NCBI GenBank assembly: GCA_934352055.1
Contig: CAKRJY010000003.1
Location: forward strand, 206,098 to 270,097
DNA length: 64,000 bases
Source of the DNA: an uncultured Lachnospiraceae bacterium
Lineage (GTDB): Bacteria; Bacillota; Clostridia; Lachnospirales; Lachnospiraceae
Direction of reading: 5' to 3'
Part shown: in pieces, positions 25,820 through 35,422 of the stretch
Numbering within the stretch: position 1 is the first letter of the stretch
Layout of the letters: every line of letters begins with the position of its first letter
The notes under the pieces: generated by a model
The model's input: the letters and a program-made list of their open reading frames with translations, nothing else
Told to the model about the DNA's origin: nothing
Databases searched by the model: none
Translations under genes and position numbers: made by a program

Positions 25820-27172
25820 TTAAAAAGGAAATTTCATTCTTCCTCTTTTACCACCCATCATGCCCGGCATCTTTTTCATCATCTTCTTCGTCTGATCAAA
25901 CTGTTTGATAAAACGATTCACCTCTGCGATATCAACGCCAGCGCCTCTTGCCAGTCGCTTCTTACGACTTGGATTCATAAGTTTTGGATTTGCTCTTTCC
26001 TCTGGTGTCATGGAAAGAATAATCGCCTCAATGTGTGCCATTTTTTTATCATCCACAGCACCTTCTATCTGTGAAAGCTGTGCACTGTTCATCCCAGGAA
26101 TCATCCCCGGCATCATGCCTAGTACACTGCTAAGTCCACCCATCTTTTTCATCTGCGCCATAGAGTCTAAATAATCGTTATAATCAAACTCTGCTTTGCG
26201 CATCTTTCGGGATAAATCTTTGGCCTTCTCTTCATCAATGGATGCCTCCGCTTTCTCAATCAAAGAAAGGACATCCCCCATGCCAAGGATTCTCGAAGCC
26301 ATACGATCCGGATAAAACTGCTCCAAATCATCCAGCTTTTCACCCATACCACAAAACAGGATTGGTTTGCCTGTCACAGCACGAATGGATAATGCCGCAC
26401 CACCTCTGGTATCACCATCTAACTTCGTAAGTACAACACCATCAATGCCAATCTTTTCATCAAAAGTACCTGCCACATTAACTGCATCCTGACCGGTCAT
26501 GGCATCTACGACCAATAAGGTCTGTGCAACATCAACAGCTTCTTTGATCTGCACCAGCTCATCCATCATGCCTTCATCTATATGAAGACGACCTGCGGTA
26601 TCTAGAATAACAACGTTATTGTTATTTTTCTTTGCATGTTCTATTGCTGCTTTCGCAATATCTGATGGTTTATTCTTATCTCCCATGGCAAATACAGGCA
26701 CACCCTGTTTTTCACCATTGATCTGTAACTGCGTAATTGCAGCCGGACGATACACATCACATGCTACAAGCAGTGGTCTTTTCCCTTTTTTCTTGACGAG
26801 ACCTGCAAGCTTTGCCGTTGTCGTCGTCTTACCTGCACCTTGCAGACCAACCATCATAATAACCGTAATCTGCTGTCCCGGGCGATATGCAATCTCTGTT
26901 GTTTCAGAACCCATCAGATTGGTGAGTTCTTCATTTACAATCTTGATTACCATTTGTCCCGGATTCAGGCCATTCATAACGTCCGCACCAATAGCGCGCT
27001 CCTGTACTGTCTTGACAAAGTTTTTCACAACTTTGAAATTGACATCCGCCTCCAAAAGAGCCAGCTTGACTTCTTTTAAAGCAGCCTTGACATCATCTTC
27101 GCTCAGACGTCCCTTGCCTCGAAGGTTCTTAAATACATTTTGTAATTTGTCTGAAAGACTTTCAAATGCCAT
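25820..27172 (-). CDS. ffh: Signal recognition particle protein Ffh
   Basis: GTPase that binds signal sequences on the ribosome and delivers them to FtsY at the membrane. 450 residues in NG and M domains: GLQGAGKTTT P-loop, DTAGRLHID, TKLDGDTRGG, then the methionine-rich M domain (GMMPGMIPGMNSAQ, MMKKMPGMMGG) that holds the signal peptide and SRP RNA (SRKKRLARGAG). It follows ylxM with a 1-base gap. The receptor gene ftsY is two operons upstream in this window. Confidence 0.97.
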   Translation of the reverse strand: MAFESLSDKLQNVFKNLRGKGRLSEDDVKAALKEVKLALLEADVNFKVVKNFVKTVQERAIGADVMNGLNPGQMVIKIVNEELTNLMGSETTEIAYRPGQQITVIMMVGLQGAGKTTTTAKLAGLVKKKGKRPLLVACDVYRPAAITQLQINGEKQGVPVFAMGDKNKPSDIAKAAIEHAKKNNNNVVILDTAGRLHIDEGMMDELVQIKEAVDVAQTLLVVDAMTGQDAVNVAGTFDEKIGIDGVVLTKLDGDTRGGAALSIRAVTGKPILFCGMGEKLDDLEQFYPDRMASRILGMGDVLSLIEKAEASIDEEKAKDLSRKMRKAEFDYNDYLDSMAQMKKMGGLSSVLGMMPGMIPGMNSAQLSQIEGAVDDKKMAHIEAIILSMTPEERANPKLMNPSRKKRLARGAGVDIAEVNRFIKQFDQTKKMMKKMPGMMGGKRGRMKFPF

Positions 27173-27173
27173 A

Positions 27174-27518
27174 CTATAACTCCTCTAGGATATCATTGGA
27201 TATCACAGAAATCTGGGATAAAATCTCATCCACGGAATCCGTATCCGTTGTATGAACCAAAGCATCTATGGTTCGTATCTTATCTCTGATATGAACAAAC
27301 TTCTCTATCAGATGTAATTTATCTTCATATTCTTCTAAGGTCTTGGTAGATCGCTTAATAACATCATGTACTGCCTGACGGCTGATACCACGATCTGCTG
27401 CGATTTCTCCAAGGGATAAATCATTTAATACGAAATCTTCATAAATATTTCTCTGGTGATCATTTAATAATTCACCATAAAAATCATAAAGATCTCCCTG
27501 TTCAATCTTATCGTTCAT
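27174..27518 (-). CDS. ylxM: YlxM family DNA-binding regulator
   Basis: A 114-residue helix-turn-helix protein of the UPF0122 family (DFVLNDLSLGEIAADRGISR followed by QAVHDVIKRS), resembling sigma-70 region 4. In Firmicutes it precedes ffh and stimulates SRP function. A near-complete anti-16S match (GAGGTGAT) precedes the ATG. The predicted transcript starts only about 10 bases upstream of the ATG. Confidence 0.92.
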   Translation of the reverse strand: MNDKIEQGDLYDFYGELLNDHQRNIYEDFVLNDLSLGEIAADRGISRQAVHDVIKRSTKTLEEYEDKLHLIEKFVHIRDKIRTIDALVHTTDTDSVDEILSQISVISNDILEEL

Positions 27519-27533
27519 ATCATCACCTCGTAT

Positions 27534-27562
27534 ACTATACTATACAAAAAAATAGGTGTCAA
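27534..27562 (-). promoter_or_regulatory. Promoter of the ylxM-ffh operon, embedded in the ilvA terminator
   Basis: Perfect -35 TTGACA (27562..27557), 17-base spacer, TATAGT (27539..27534). The -35 is part of the 3' arm of the upstream terminator stem and the spacer holds its T tract. TATAGT is repeated in register (GTATAGTATAGTATAC), giving overlapping -10 candidates. Confidence 0.8.
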
Positions 27563-27582
27563 GTATTTTTTCTTGACACCTA
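27546..27582 (-). terminator. Strong terminator after ilvA
   Basis: An 11-base-pair perfect stem (TAGGTGTCAAG / CTTGACACCTA, 27582..27553), 8-base loop and seven T on the minus strand, ending the rnc-smc-ftsY-ilvA unit. Confidence 0.93.
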
Positions 27583-27598
27583 CTCATATCTTTTTATA

Positions 27599-28810
27599 TT
27601 ACAGACTGGTTCTTACAATCTTTGGCTGGTAACCGCCCTTTTCCAAAGCATCTATGATCTGGCTTTTATGTTCTGTACCAAATGCCTCCAATGTAATACG
27701 AAGCTCTACAGCAGCATTACGGTTTGTAGACACAAACTGGTTATGTTCCAATTTGATAACATTTCCCTGTACTTTTGCAATCGTATCTGCCACTCTTGCA
27801 AGTTCTCCCGGCTTGTCCGGCAAAAGTACGGAAACCGTAAAGATACGGTCACGGAAAATCAATCCCTGTTGCACAACCGAAGACATGGTAATCACATCCA
27901 TATTGCCTCCACTCAGAATGGATACCACACGTTTGCCCTTTACATTCAACTGATTCAATGCAGCAACCGTAAGAAGTCCGGAATTTTCAACGATCATCTT
28001 ATGATTTTCTACCATATCAAGGAATGCTGCAATCAGTTCGTCATCCTCTACTGTGATGATATCATCCAGATTCTTTTGGATATATGGGAAAATATTACTT
28101 CCCGGTGTCTTCACTGCCGTACCATCTGCAATGGTATTTACTCCGGAAAGTGTTGTAACCTCACCCTTTTTCAAAGATTCCTGCATGCAATTTGCTCCTG
28201 CTGGTTCTACACCGATGACCTTAATCTTCGGGTTTAAAAGTTTTGCTAACGTAGACACACCTGTAGCAAGTCCGCCGCCACCAATTGGCACTAAAATATA
28301 TTCTACCAATGGCAACTCTTTAAAGATTTCCATTGCAATCGTACCCTGCCCTGTTGCAACAGCTAAATCGTCAAATGGATGAATAAAAGTATAACCATGC
28401 TCTTCGGCAAGTTCATAAGCTTTTGCACAAGCTTCGTCATAAACATCACCATAAAGAACAACTTCTGCTCCTAAGTTCTTGGTGCGATTGACTTTTATGA
28501 GAGGTGTCGTTGTCGGCATAACAATCGTTGCGCGAACACCAAATTTCTTTGCTGCATATGCAACACCCTGTGCATGGTTTCCAGCGGATGCTGTAATAAG
28601 TCCTTTTTTTCTCTCCTCCGGTGTCAAAGTGCTAATCTTATAATATGCACCTCTTACCTTGTAAGCGCCTGTCAGCTGCATATTTTCTGGTTTCAAATAC
28701 ACACTGTTTCCACACTTTTCACTCAGGAAATCACTGTAAACAAGTTTTGTTTCCAATGTAACTTCACTGACGATCTTACTTGCCTCTTCAAATTTGTCTA
28801 ATGTCAACAT
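27599..28810 (-). CDS. ilvA: Threonine ammonia-lyase
   Basis: Pyridoxal-phosphate enzyme that deaminates threonine to 2-oxobutyrate, for isoleucine synthesis or for catabolism. The 403 residues contain the PLP lysine motif KPENMQLTGAYKVRGAYYK, a GGGGLATGVS phosphate loop, and a C-terminal single ACT domain (about residues 325-400) for allosteric control. One ACT domain fits the shorter 'IlvA_1Cterm' subtype, which is often catabolic, so the pathway role is open. It lies 14 bases after ftsY, with no T-box between, and ends at a strong terminator. Confidence 0.92.
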   Translation of the reverse strand: MLTLDKFEEASKIVSEVTLETKLVYSDFLSEKCGNSVYLKPENMQLTGAYKVRGAYYKISTLTPEERKKGLITASAGNHAQGVAYAAKKFGVRATIVMPTTTPLIKVNRTKNLGAEVVLYGDVYDEACAKAYELAEEHGYTFIHPFDDLAVATGQGTIAMEIFKELPLVEYILVPIGGGGLATGVSTLAKLLNPKIKVIGVEPAGANCMQESLKKGEVTTLSGVNTIADGTAVKTPGSNIFPYIQKNLDDIITVEDDELIAAFLDMVENHKMIVENSGLLTVAALNQLNVKGKRVVSILSGGNMDVITMSSVVQQGLIFRDRIFTVSVLLPDKPGELARVADTIAKVQGNVIKLEHNQFVSTNRNAAVELRITLEAFGTEHKSQIIDALEKGGYQPKIVRTSL

Positions 28811-28824
28811 CTTTTTTCTCCTTT

Positions 28825-29754
28825 TTACTGCTCGTCTGTATAAAATAATGCGTTTACAAATTCTTCCGCATTAAATTTCTCAAGATCATCAATTGTCTCC
28901 CCTACACCAATATATTTTACCGGAATACCTAATTCAGCCTGAATAGCTACCGCAATCCCCCCTTTTGCTGTACCGTCCAGTTTTGTAAGAACAATACCAC
29001 TTAAATCCGTTACTTCTGAAAATTCTTTTGCCTGATTCAATGCATTTTGTCCTGTCGTACCATCTAATACTACCAGCGTTTCACGATACGCCTCCGGGAA
29101 TTCACGATCAACAATATTGTTGATTTTGCGGAGTTCTTCCATCAGATTCTTCTTATTGTGAAGACGACCTGCCGTATCAATCAAGAGGACATCCGTTCCT
29201 CTTGCTTTTGCTGCCGACACTGCATCATATACAACTGACGCCGGATCACTTCCCTCCTGACCGCCAATCATATCTACCTGCGAACGGTTTGCCCATTCTT
29301 TCAGTTGTTCTCCTGCTGCCGCGCGAAATGTATCTGCTGCCGCTAAAAGCACCTTTTTATTCTGCGCCCTTAGCTTTGCTGCGAGCTTACCAATGGTCGT
29401 TGTCTTTCCAACGCCGTTGACGCCAACCACCAGAACCACCGATGTACGATTTTCAAATTCGTACGCAGCTTCTCCAATGTCCATCTGCTGACGAATGCTC
29501 TCAATCAACAATTCCTTACATGCAACCGGTTCTTTTATTTTTTGTTCCTTTACCTTACGCTTCAGGTCTTCCAGAATATTTTCCGTCGTTGTCACACCGA
29601 TGTCACCCATGATCAGAATTTCTTCTAATTCTTCATAGAATTCATCATCAATATTGGTAAAGCCGCGGAAAATATAATCCATATTCTTTACAAAATTATC
29701 TCTGGTCTTTGTAAGACCCGCAAGCAGTCGTTTAAAAAATCCACCTTCTGCCAT
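28825..29754 (-). CDS. ftsY: Signal recognition particle receptor FtsY
   Basis: Membrane-associated SRP receptor GTPase. 309 residues with a short N-terminal region and the NG domain: VVGVNGVGKTTTIGKLA P-loop, AADTFRAAAGEQL, DTAGRLHNKKNLMEEL and TKLDGTAKGG. The long acidic A domain of enterobacterial FtsY is absent, as usual in Firmicutes. It directly follows smc, a conserved arrangement. Confidence 0.96.
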   Translation of the reverse strand: MAEGGFFKRLLAGLTKTRDNFVKNMDYIFRGFTNIDDEFYEELEEILIMGDIGVTTTENILEDLKRKVKEQKIKEPVACKELLIESIRQQMDIGEAAYEFENRTSVVLVVGVNGVGKTTTIGKLAAKLRAQNKKVLLAAADTFRAAAGEQLKEWANRSQVDMIGGQEGSDPASVVYDAVSAAKARGTDVLLIDTAGRLHNKKNLMEELRKINNIVDREFPEAYRETLVVLDGTTGQNALNQAKEFSEVTDLSGIVLTKLDGTAKGGIAVAIQAELGIPVKYIGVGETIDDLEKFNAEEFVNALFYTDEQ

Positions 29755-29765
29755 TTCATCTCTCC

Positions 29766-32700
29766 TTATGCATCCAGATCATTTTCAATCAGATTAACCG
29801 ATACGAGTGCAGAAACACCCTTCTCCTGCATGGTAATACCATACAATCGGTCAGCTGCGTTCATTGTACCTCTTCTATGGGTAATAATAATAAACTGCGT
29901 ATTTTTCGTCAACTTATGTAAATATTTTGCGAATCTGCCAACGTTAGAATCATCCAGCGCCGCTTCAATCTCGTCCAAAAGACAGAATGGTGATGGCTTC
30001 AAATTCTGAATGGCAAACAAAAGTGCAATCGCTGTCAATGATTTCTCTCCACCGGAAAGCTGCATCATATTTTGAAGTTTTTTTCCAGGCGGCTGTGCAA
30101 TGATACGTATACCGGTTTCCAGGATATCTTCTCCTTCCACCAGCTCCAAAGTACCCTTTCCGCCACCAAACAGCTCTTTGAATGCCTTATCAAATTCTCT
30201 TTGAATATCTGCAAAACCTTCCGTAAACTGTTTGCGCATCCCCTCATCCAAATCATCAATAATTCCCATCAGGGTCTGCTCTGCTTCCACCAGATCATCA
30301 TGCTGTCCTTTTAAGAAATTATAGCGTTCCGATACTTCCTTATATTCTTCGATTGCATTTACATTTACGTTGCCCATACGCCGAATTTCATCTTTAACAC
30401 CAGAAGTTGCTCTTCGCATGGCATCCAGATTATCATATTCGTCATTGCGCATTTTCTCAGCGCCACGAAGTGTGAGCTCATATTCTTCCCACATATAAGT
30501 ATTCTGATAATTAATCGCCTCTTCTAATTTTTCCCGTTGTGCATTTAAGCGATAAATTTCCTTATCCAATGCCGAGATGCGATCCGCAATTTCTTCCCTT
30601 TGACCAAAGAAGCCTTTGTACTCCTGATTCATCTGTTCTTTTTGTTTTTGCGCTTCTTTTAAACGTTCTTCCAATTGTGCAAAATTATCATCGCTGGCAA
30701 TCATGGTCTTTTTGATTTCCTCAATGTCACCACGCTTTTTATTTGCATCTGTTTTTCCGTTTTTTGCTTCCTCAACCAAACGAACAATGTCAGCTTCCTT
30801 CTTTTCGATTTCATTCGCCACACGTTCACAGTTTTCCAGCACAAAGGTAACTTTCTGTCGCGCACTAGCCTCTTCAATCTGCGCTTCGGAAACATTGCGG
30901 GCAGCAGATGTCTCCATATAGGTTTTTTCATCCAAAAGCTTCTGGTATTCCTCCGTCTGCTTCTTTATCGCTTCTTCCTTCTCTCCCGCTTCCTGGCGTT
31001 TGCGTTCCATCTCCTTCTTCCCAGCAGTGATATCACGCACCTGACGTTCCATTTCTTCGCTCTCGGTATTTAAACTTGCAAATGCATTTTCGCTCTCAGA
31101 TTTCTGCTCCTGTACACGCTGCAGATGAATCTGTGCTGTATTTAATGCAAGTGCATGTTGTTCCATCTGCTTGCGGTTTTCTTCCCGGTCTGATTCCAAC
31201 AACGCCTGCGCTGTCTCAATCTCAGCGATACGTTCCTTGGCTGCTTTCTTTTCCTCTGATAACGCTGCCAATTGCTTTTCAATATCATCGATTTCACGGT
31301 TTCGTCCCAAAAGGTTACTATTATTCTTAAATCGTCCACCAGACAAAGATCCGCCCGGACTGAAATACTCGCCTTCCAACGTAACAATATGTAATGAATA
31401 ACGATTCTTCTTTGCAAGTGCAATACCATGATCTACCGTATCGACAACGATCACGCGTCCCAAAAGATAAGAAAGAACATCACGATACATCTCATCTGCT
31501 TCAACAAGTTCATTTGCAAGACCAAGTACACCCTTGTCCGATAAAATGTTCTTATCCTTTGTAAAACCTTTTCCAGACACACTTGTAAGTGGCAAAAAGG
31601 TTGCACGTCCCAATCGATTTTCTTTTAAATATGTGATCATCTTTTTGGCAGTCGCTTCATCTTTTGTGACAATATTCTGGATATTTCCACTAAGCGCTGT
31701 CTCTATTGCAATTTCATATTTTTGTTCTACATGAATCAAGTCAGAAACAACACCAATTAAACCCGGATTCTTTTCTTTTTGCTCCATCACTTTACGAATA
31801 CTATTTCCATAGCCATCATATCGTTCTGCAATATTCTTTAACGCTTCTAACTTTGATGATTGTTTGTGGTAGGCATCGTTACTCTTTGCCAGCACATCCT
31901 GCGCTTCTCTGCGCTTATTTTTCCACTCTACTGCCCTATGTGAAAATTCCTGTTCTTTTTGTTTCAGTGCTTCTAAGCCCTTACTTACATCATCATATTC
32001 TTTCTGGCAGCGCTGCAGCGTTTCATTCAAATCTTCCTCTTCTGTTTTACGCTGCAAGAGGCGCTGATTCAGCTGTGCTTTTCGAATATTAATTTGTTCT
32101 AACATCGTATCAAAACGCTGTTCTTTGGATTGAATGGTTCCCTTCTCATTCAGAAGTTCCATCATCGCCTGGTTATTCTGTTCAATACCCTCGGTATATT
32201 TTTTGATATCCGCCTGCAGATCATCATTATATTTCCGAACCGATGCCAAACGTTTTTCTACTTCTTCGAGCTGTTCCTGCAATTGCTCTTTTTCTGTCTC
32301 ATAGGTTTTCTTTTGCTGGATGTATTCCTGTTTTTCTGCCTCCAGCACACCTTTTCTCTCAGACAAATTTTCATCAGCACTTTCCGCAAAACGGATTTGT
32401 TCTTCCAGTAAACGAATCTGATTTTCCAATTTACCTTTCATCAAGGTAGTATTGCTCTGTTCTTCACGGATTCCCTGAATATGCTCATCCATGACATTCA
32501 GCTGTTCTTCCAAGGACGCATACTGTTCTTTGATCTGTTCCTGCTTGCCCTTGTTCTCATTTAATTGCGTTTCTGCAATATGATAATTCTTCTCAATATC
32601 TGTCAAACGACGATTCATATCTTCGATTTCAAGAAGAAACATATTTACTTCTAACGTCTTTAATTCTTCTTTTTTCTTCAGAAATTGCTTTGCATTTTCC

Positions 32701-33326
32701 GCCTGTCTTTCCAACGGACCTACTTGACGTTCTAATTCGGATAAAATATCGTTCACACGAACCAGATTCTCACGTTCATGCTCCAATTTTTTTACCGTAG
32801 CAGCTTTGCGTTTCTTAAATTTTACAATACCAACCGCTTCATCAAACAGCTCACGGCGTTCTTCCGGTTTTCCACTTAAAATACGCTCAATCTGACCCTG
32901 TCCAATGATGGAATACCCCTCTTTTCCGATTCCCGTATCATAAAAGAGTTCATTCACATCTTTCAGACGGCATGGCGAACCATTGAGCAGATATTCGCTC
33001 TCGCCAGATCGATACACACGTCTTGCAATCGTTACTTCCTCATAATCAATCGGCAGCAAATGATCGGAATTATCCATTGTAATGGCAACATACGCATAAC
33101 TCAGTGGTTTTCGATTCTCTGTTCCTGCAAAGATAACATCCTGCATACTGGCACCACGAAGCTGCTTTGCACTCTGCTCTCCTAAAACCCAGCGCACAGC
33201 ATCGGAAACATTACTTTTTCCACTTCCATTCGGACCTACAATCCCGGTAATACCGTTATGAAAATCAAATACAATCTTATTTGCGAAAGATTTGAATCCA
33301 TACATTTCAATGCTTTTTAAATACAT
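29766..33326 (-). CDS. smc: Chromosome segregation ATPase SMC
   Basis: Condensin motor that compacts and segregates the chromosome with ScpA/ScpB. About 1186 residues: an N-terminal Walker A (GPNGSGKSNVSDAVRWVLGE), a first long coiled coil, a hinge near residues 505-680 (GLIGVVSDLIHVEQ, and RNNRY-like loop region), a second coiled coil, and the C-terminal signature LSGGEKSLTAIALLFAI with Walker B PFCLLDEIEAALDD. The start at 33326 (MYLKSIEMYG) has a G-rich site upstream; a TTG four codons earlier is less likely. It lies 19 bases after rnc. Confidence 0.97.
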   Translation of the reverse strand: MYLKSIEMYGFKSFANKIVFDFHNGITGIVGPNGSGKSNVSDAVRWVLGEQSAKQLRGASMQDVIFAGTENRKPLSYAYVAITMDNSDHLLPIDYEEVTIARRVYRSGESEYLLNGSPCRLKDVNELFYDTGIGKEGYSIIGQGQIERILSGKPEERRELFDEAVGIVKFKKRKAATVKKLEHERENLVRVNDILSELERQVGPLERQAENAKQFLKKKEELKTLEVNMFLLEIEDMNRRLTDIEKNYHIAETQLNENKGKQEQIKEQYASLEEQLNVMDEHIQGIREEQSNTTLMKGKLENQIRLLEEQIRFAESADENLSERKGVLEAEKQEYIQQKKTYETEKEQLQEQLEEVEKRLASVRKYNDDLQADIKKYTEGIEQNNQAMMELLNEKGTIQSKEQRFDTMLEQINIRKAQLNQRLLQRKTEEEDLNETLQRCQKEYDDVSKGLEALKQKEQEFSHRAVEWKNKRREAQDVLAKSNDAYHKQSSKLEALKNIAERYDGYGNSIRKVMEQKEKNPGLIGVVSDLIHVEQKYEIAIETALSGNIQNIVTKDEATAKKMITYLKENRLGRATFLPLTSVSGKGFTKDKNILSDKGVLGLANELVEADEMYRDVLSYLLGRVIVVDTVDHGIALAKKNRYSLHIVTLEGEYFSPGGSLSGGRFKNNSNLLGRNREIDDIEKQLAALSEEKKAAKERIAEIETAQALLESDREENRKQMEQHALALNTAQIHLQRVQEQKSESENAFASLNTESEEMERQVRDITAGKKEMERKRQEAGEKEEAIKKQTEEYQKLLDEKTYMETSAARNVSEAQIEEASARQKVTFVLENCERVANEIEKKEADIVRLVEEAKNGKTDANKKRGDIEEIKKTMIASDDNFAQLEERLKEAQKQKEQMNQEYKGFFGQREEIADRISALDKEIYRLNAQREKLEEAINYQNTYMWEEYELTLRGAEKMRNDEYDNLDAMRRATSGVKDEIRRMGNVNVNAIEEYKEVSERYNFLKGQHDDLVEAEQTLMGIIDDLDEGMRKQFTEGFADIQREFDKAFKELFGGGKGTLELVEGEDILETGIRIIAQPPGKKLQNMMQLSGGEKSLTAIALLFAIQNLKPSPFCLLDEIEAALDDSNVGRFAKYLHKLTKNTQFIIITHRRGTMNAADRLYGITMQEKGVSALVSVNLIENDLDA

Positions 33327-33345
33327 ACTTATCCCCAAAAACTTT

Positions 33346-34044
33346 CTATTTGTTCTGACTTTCCTGCTGCTTTAAGTACAAAAGACCATGATAAGCAGCT
33401 TCCTGTTCCGCAGCTTTTTTTGTTCCGCCGCTTCCATCTCCCAGCTTTATGTCACCTACCGTAACATCCACATGAAATACCTTCGCATGATCCGGACCAC
33501 TCTCATCTAGTAAATGATACGTTACATTCTGACGGAATTTAGCCTGGCAGACTTCCTGCAATATCGTCTTACTATCATAAAACATACGCTTATGTTCAAT
33601 ATCTGTCATAATATAGCGTAATATAAATGTTTTTGCTGCATCCATGCCTCCATCTAAGAAGATAGCACCAATCACTGCCTCCATAGCATCCGATAAAACT
33701 GACTTACGCGTTCTTCCGCCTGTCATATCCTCTCCTTTTCCAAGGTATATATACGACCCCAAGTCAATTTCCTTTGTACAATAGGCAAGCGTTGGTTCAC
33801 ATACCATGCTTGCACGTAATCTGGTAAGATCCCCCTCTGGCAGATCTTTATAATTCAAAAACAAAAATTCACTGGAAACAGCTTCAAGCACTGCATCCCC
33901 CAAAAATTCCAATCGTTCGTTATCCGACAACTTCTTCATATGCTTTTCATTTGCATATGAACTATGTGTAAGGGCCTGACGCAATAAACTTTCGTTTTTA
34001 AACTCATATCCAATTACTTCTTGAAATTCTTTTATTGTCTTCAC
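33346..34044 (-). CDS. rnc: Ribonuclease III
   Basis: Double-strand RNA endonuclease for rRNA processing and RNA turnover. The 232 residues hold the signature NERLEFLGDAVLEA (about 41-54), the second acidic pair in SDAMEAVIGAIFLDGG, and a C-terminal double-strand RNA-binding domain (about 160-228, GDGSGGTKKAAEQEAA). It heads rnc-smc-ftsY-ilvA, the conserved Firmicutes order after acpP, from which it is separated by a hairpin. Confidence 0.96.
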   Translation of the reverse strand: MKTIKEFQEVIGYEFKNESLLRQALTHSSYANEKHMKKLSDNERLEFLGDAVLEAVSSEFLFLNYKDLPEGDLTRLRASMVCEPTLAYCTKEIDLGSYIYLGKGEDMTGGRTRKSVLSDAMEAVIGAIFLDGGMDAAKTFILRYIMTDIEHKRMFYDSKTILQEVCQAKFRQNVTYHLLDESGPDHAKVFHVDVTVGDIKLGDGSGGTKKAAEQEAAYHGLLYLKQQESQNK

Positions 34045-34063
34045 TTTTACTCCTTAACAGAAG

Positions 34064-34090
34064 CAAAAGCCCTTGAATCAAGGGCTTTTG
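34064..34090 (-). terminator. Terminator between acpP and rnc
   Basis: A 12 to 13-base-pair self-complementary stem (CAAAAGCCCTTGA / TCAAGGGCTTTTG) with an internal T run and TTTTG at its 3' end, 23 bases after the acpP stop. The A/T ends make it able to terminate on both strands. Confidence 0.8.
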
Positions 34091-34112
34091 TCATCTCTCT
34101 TTTTGCACATGA

Positions 34113-34343
34113 TTAGCCAACTGTCTTTTTGATTAATTCAACAGCATCGCCTACAGTCACGATCTTTTCAGCCTCTTCAACATTCACTTCAATGTCAAGT
34201 TCTTCTTCAATTCCCATAATAATCTGGAAAACATCAAGCGAATCTGCTCCAAGATCATCCACAAATGTGGTATCCATATTGATTTCTGTCTCATCTACAT
34301 TCAAGACCTCTGCAATGACCTTTCTAAGCATTTCTAATTCCAT
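34113..34343 (-). CDS. acpP: Acyl carrier protein
   Basis: 76-residue acidic helical carrier of fatty acyl chains. The phosphopantetheine serine is in DDLGADSLD (Ser near residue 36). It follows plsX by 14 bases; PlsX takes acyl groups from ACP to make acyl-phosphate, so the two products act in sequence. Confidence 0.97.
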   Translation of the reverse strand: MELEMLRKVIAEVLNVDETEINMDTTFVDDLGADSLDVFQIIMGIEEELDIEVNVEEAEKIVTVGDAVELIKKTVG

Positions 34344-34357
34344 CTTGCTTACCTCCT

Positions 34358-35380
34358 CTATTCTGTCTTATTGTCTTCCACACAAATATTTGCCTGGATT
34401 TTTCCGCTAATGTCCTGCTCCTTAAAAGATGCACATTGGATGATTGAATTCTTAATCTCAATTGCCTTTGCGCTGCCATGCGTCTTAACGACCAGACCTT
34501 TTAATCCGAGCAGTGGCGCACCGCCATAAGCCGATGCATCAAATGTTTTTAATGTATTTTTGAGTGCTGGAAGCGCTAACGCAGCTCCAATTTTACTCTT
34601 TAAGGTGCTCATCAGACCGGTTTTAATAACACCTATCAATGTAGAACTGAGCCCCTCATATAACTTAAGAATCACATTACCAACAAACGCCTCACATACA
34701 ATGACATCTGCTGCGCCTGATGGGATTTCTCTTGCCTCTATGCTTCCAATAAAATTGATATCCTTGCATTCCTTTAGCAATGGATATGTCTCTTTTACCA
34801 AAGCATTTCCTTTTTCTTCTTCTGCACCAATATTCACAATGGCTACGCGTGGATTCTCAATGCCCACAACATCCTTCATATAGATGGAGCCCATACGTGC
34901 AAATTGCACCAGATGTGATGATCTGGCATCCACATTAGCTCCACAATCAATCAGAAGTGATACGCCTGTTTTGGTTGGTATCAATGGGGCTAATGGTGCT
35001 CTTTCCACACCTTTAATCTTACCTACAATCACCTGTCCTCCGACAAGTACTGCACCTGAACTTCCCGCAGATACAAATCCATCTGCCTTGCCCTCTTTTA
35101 CAAGTTTTAAAGCAACTACGATCGACGAATCTTTTTTCTTTCGTATTGCCATCACTGGTGGTTCTGCTGTTTCAATCACTTCCGTCGCTGGTACAACCTC
35201 AATGCGCTCAGACGGATAGTTGTACTTTGCAAGCTCTGCGCGAACCACATCTTCTCCTCCTACAAGAAGAACCTTGATGTCCTCTCGCTCGTTTACCGCA
35301 TCCACACATCCTTTTACAATTTCAACCGGTGCATTGTCACCGCCCATGGCATCTACGGCTACGACTTTACTATTATCCAT
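34358..35380 (-). CDS. plsX: Phosphate acyltransferase PlsX
   Basis: Converts acyl-ACP and phosphate into acyl-phosphate, the donor for PlsY. About 340 residues with AVDAMGGDNAP at the start, the SAGSSGAVLVGGQVIVGKI loop and a C-terminal ASAYGGAPLLGL. I start it at 35380 (MDNSKVV), which has AGGAGG upstream; the longer frame to 35416 would begin inside the promoter's predicted start region. It is co-transcribed with acpP from the promoter at 35423..35451. Confidence 0.95.
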   Translation of the reverse strand: MDNSKVVAVDAMGGDNAPVEIVKGCVDAVNEREDIKVLLVGGEDVVRAELAKYNYPSERIEVVPATEVIETAEPPVMAIRKKKDSSIVVALKLVKEGKADGFVSAGSSGAVLVGGQVIVGKIKGVERAPLAPLIPTKTGVSLLIDCGANVDARSSHLVQFARMGSIYMKDVVGIENPRVAIVNIGAEEEKGNALVKETYPLLKECKDINFIGSIEAREIPSGAADVIVCEAFVGNVILKLYEGLSSTLIGVIKTGLMSTLKSKIGAALALPALKNTLKTFDASAYGGAPLLGLKGLVVKTHGSAKAIEIKNSIIQCASFKEQDISGKIQANICVEDNKTE

Positions 35381-35396
35381 GATACGCCTTCCTCCT

Positions 35397-35413
35397 ATGC
35401 ATAAAAAATGCAT
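35397..35413 (-). repeat. Inverted repeat ATGCAT-N5-ATGCAT at the plsX transcription start
   Basis: Two self-complementary ATGCAT hexamers separated by five A/T bases lie at about +4 to +20 of the plsX transcript, just before the AGGAGG site. The position fits a repressor operator for lipid genes; it does not resemble the FapR site of Bacillus. The regulator is unknown. Confidence 0.45.
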
Positions 35414-35422
35414 CATAAGAAA

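Noticed and set aside
26619..27179. A 186-codon plus-strand frame opposite ffh
   Set aside because: It is a shadow of the ffh codons on the other strand, with no ribosome site and no recognisable domain.
28811..28824. T-box leader before ilvA
   Set aside because: Only 14 bases separate ilvA from ftsY, too little for a T-box, so ilvA is a read-through gene.
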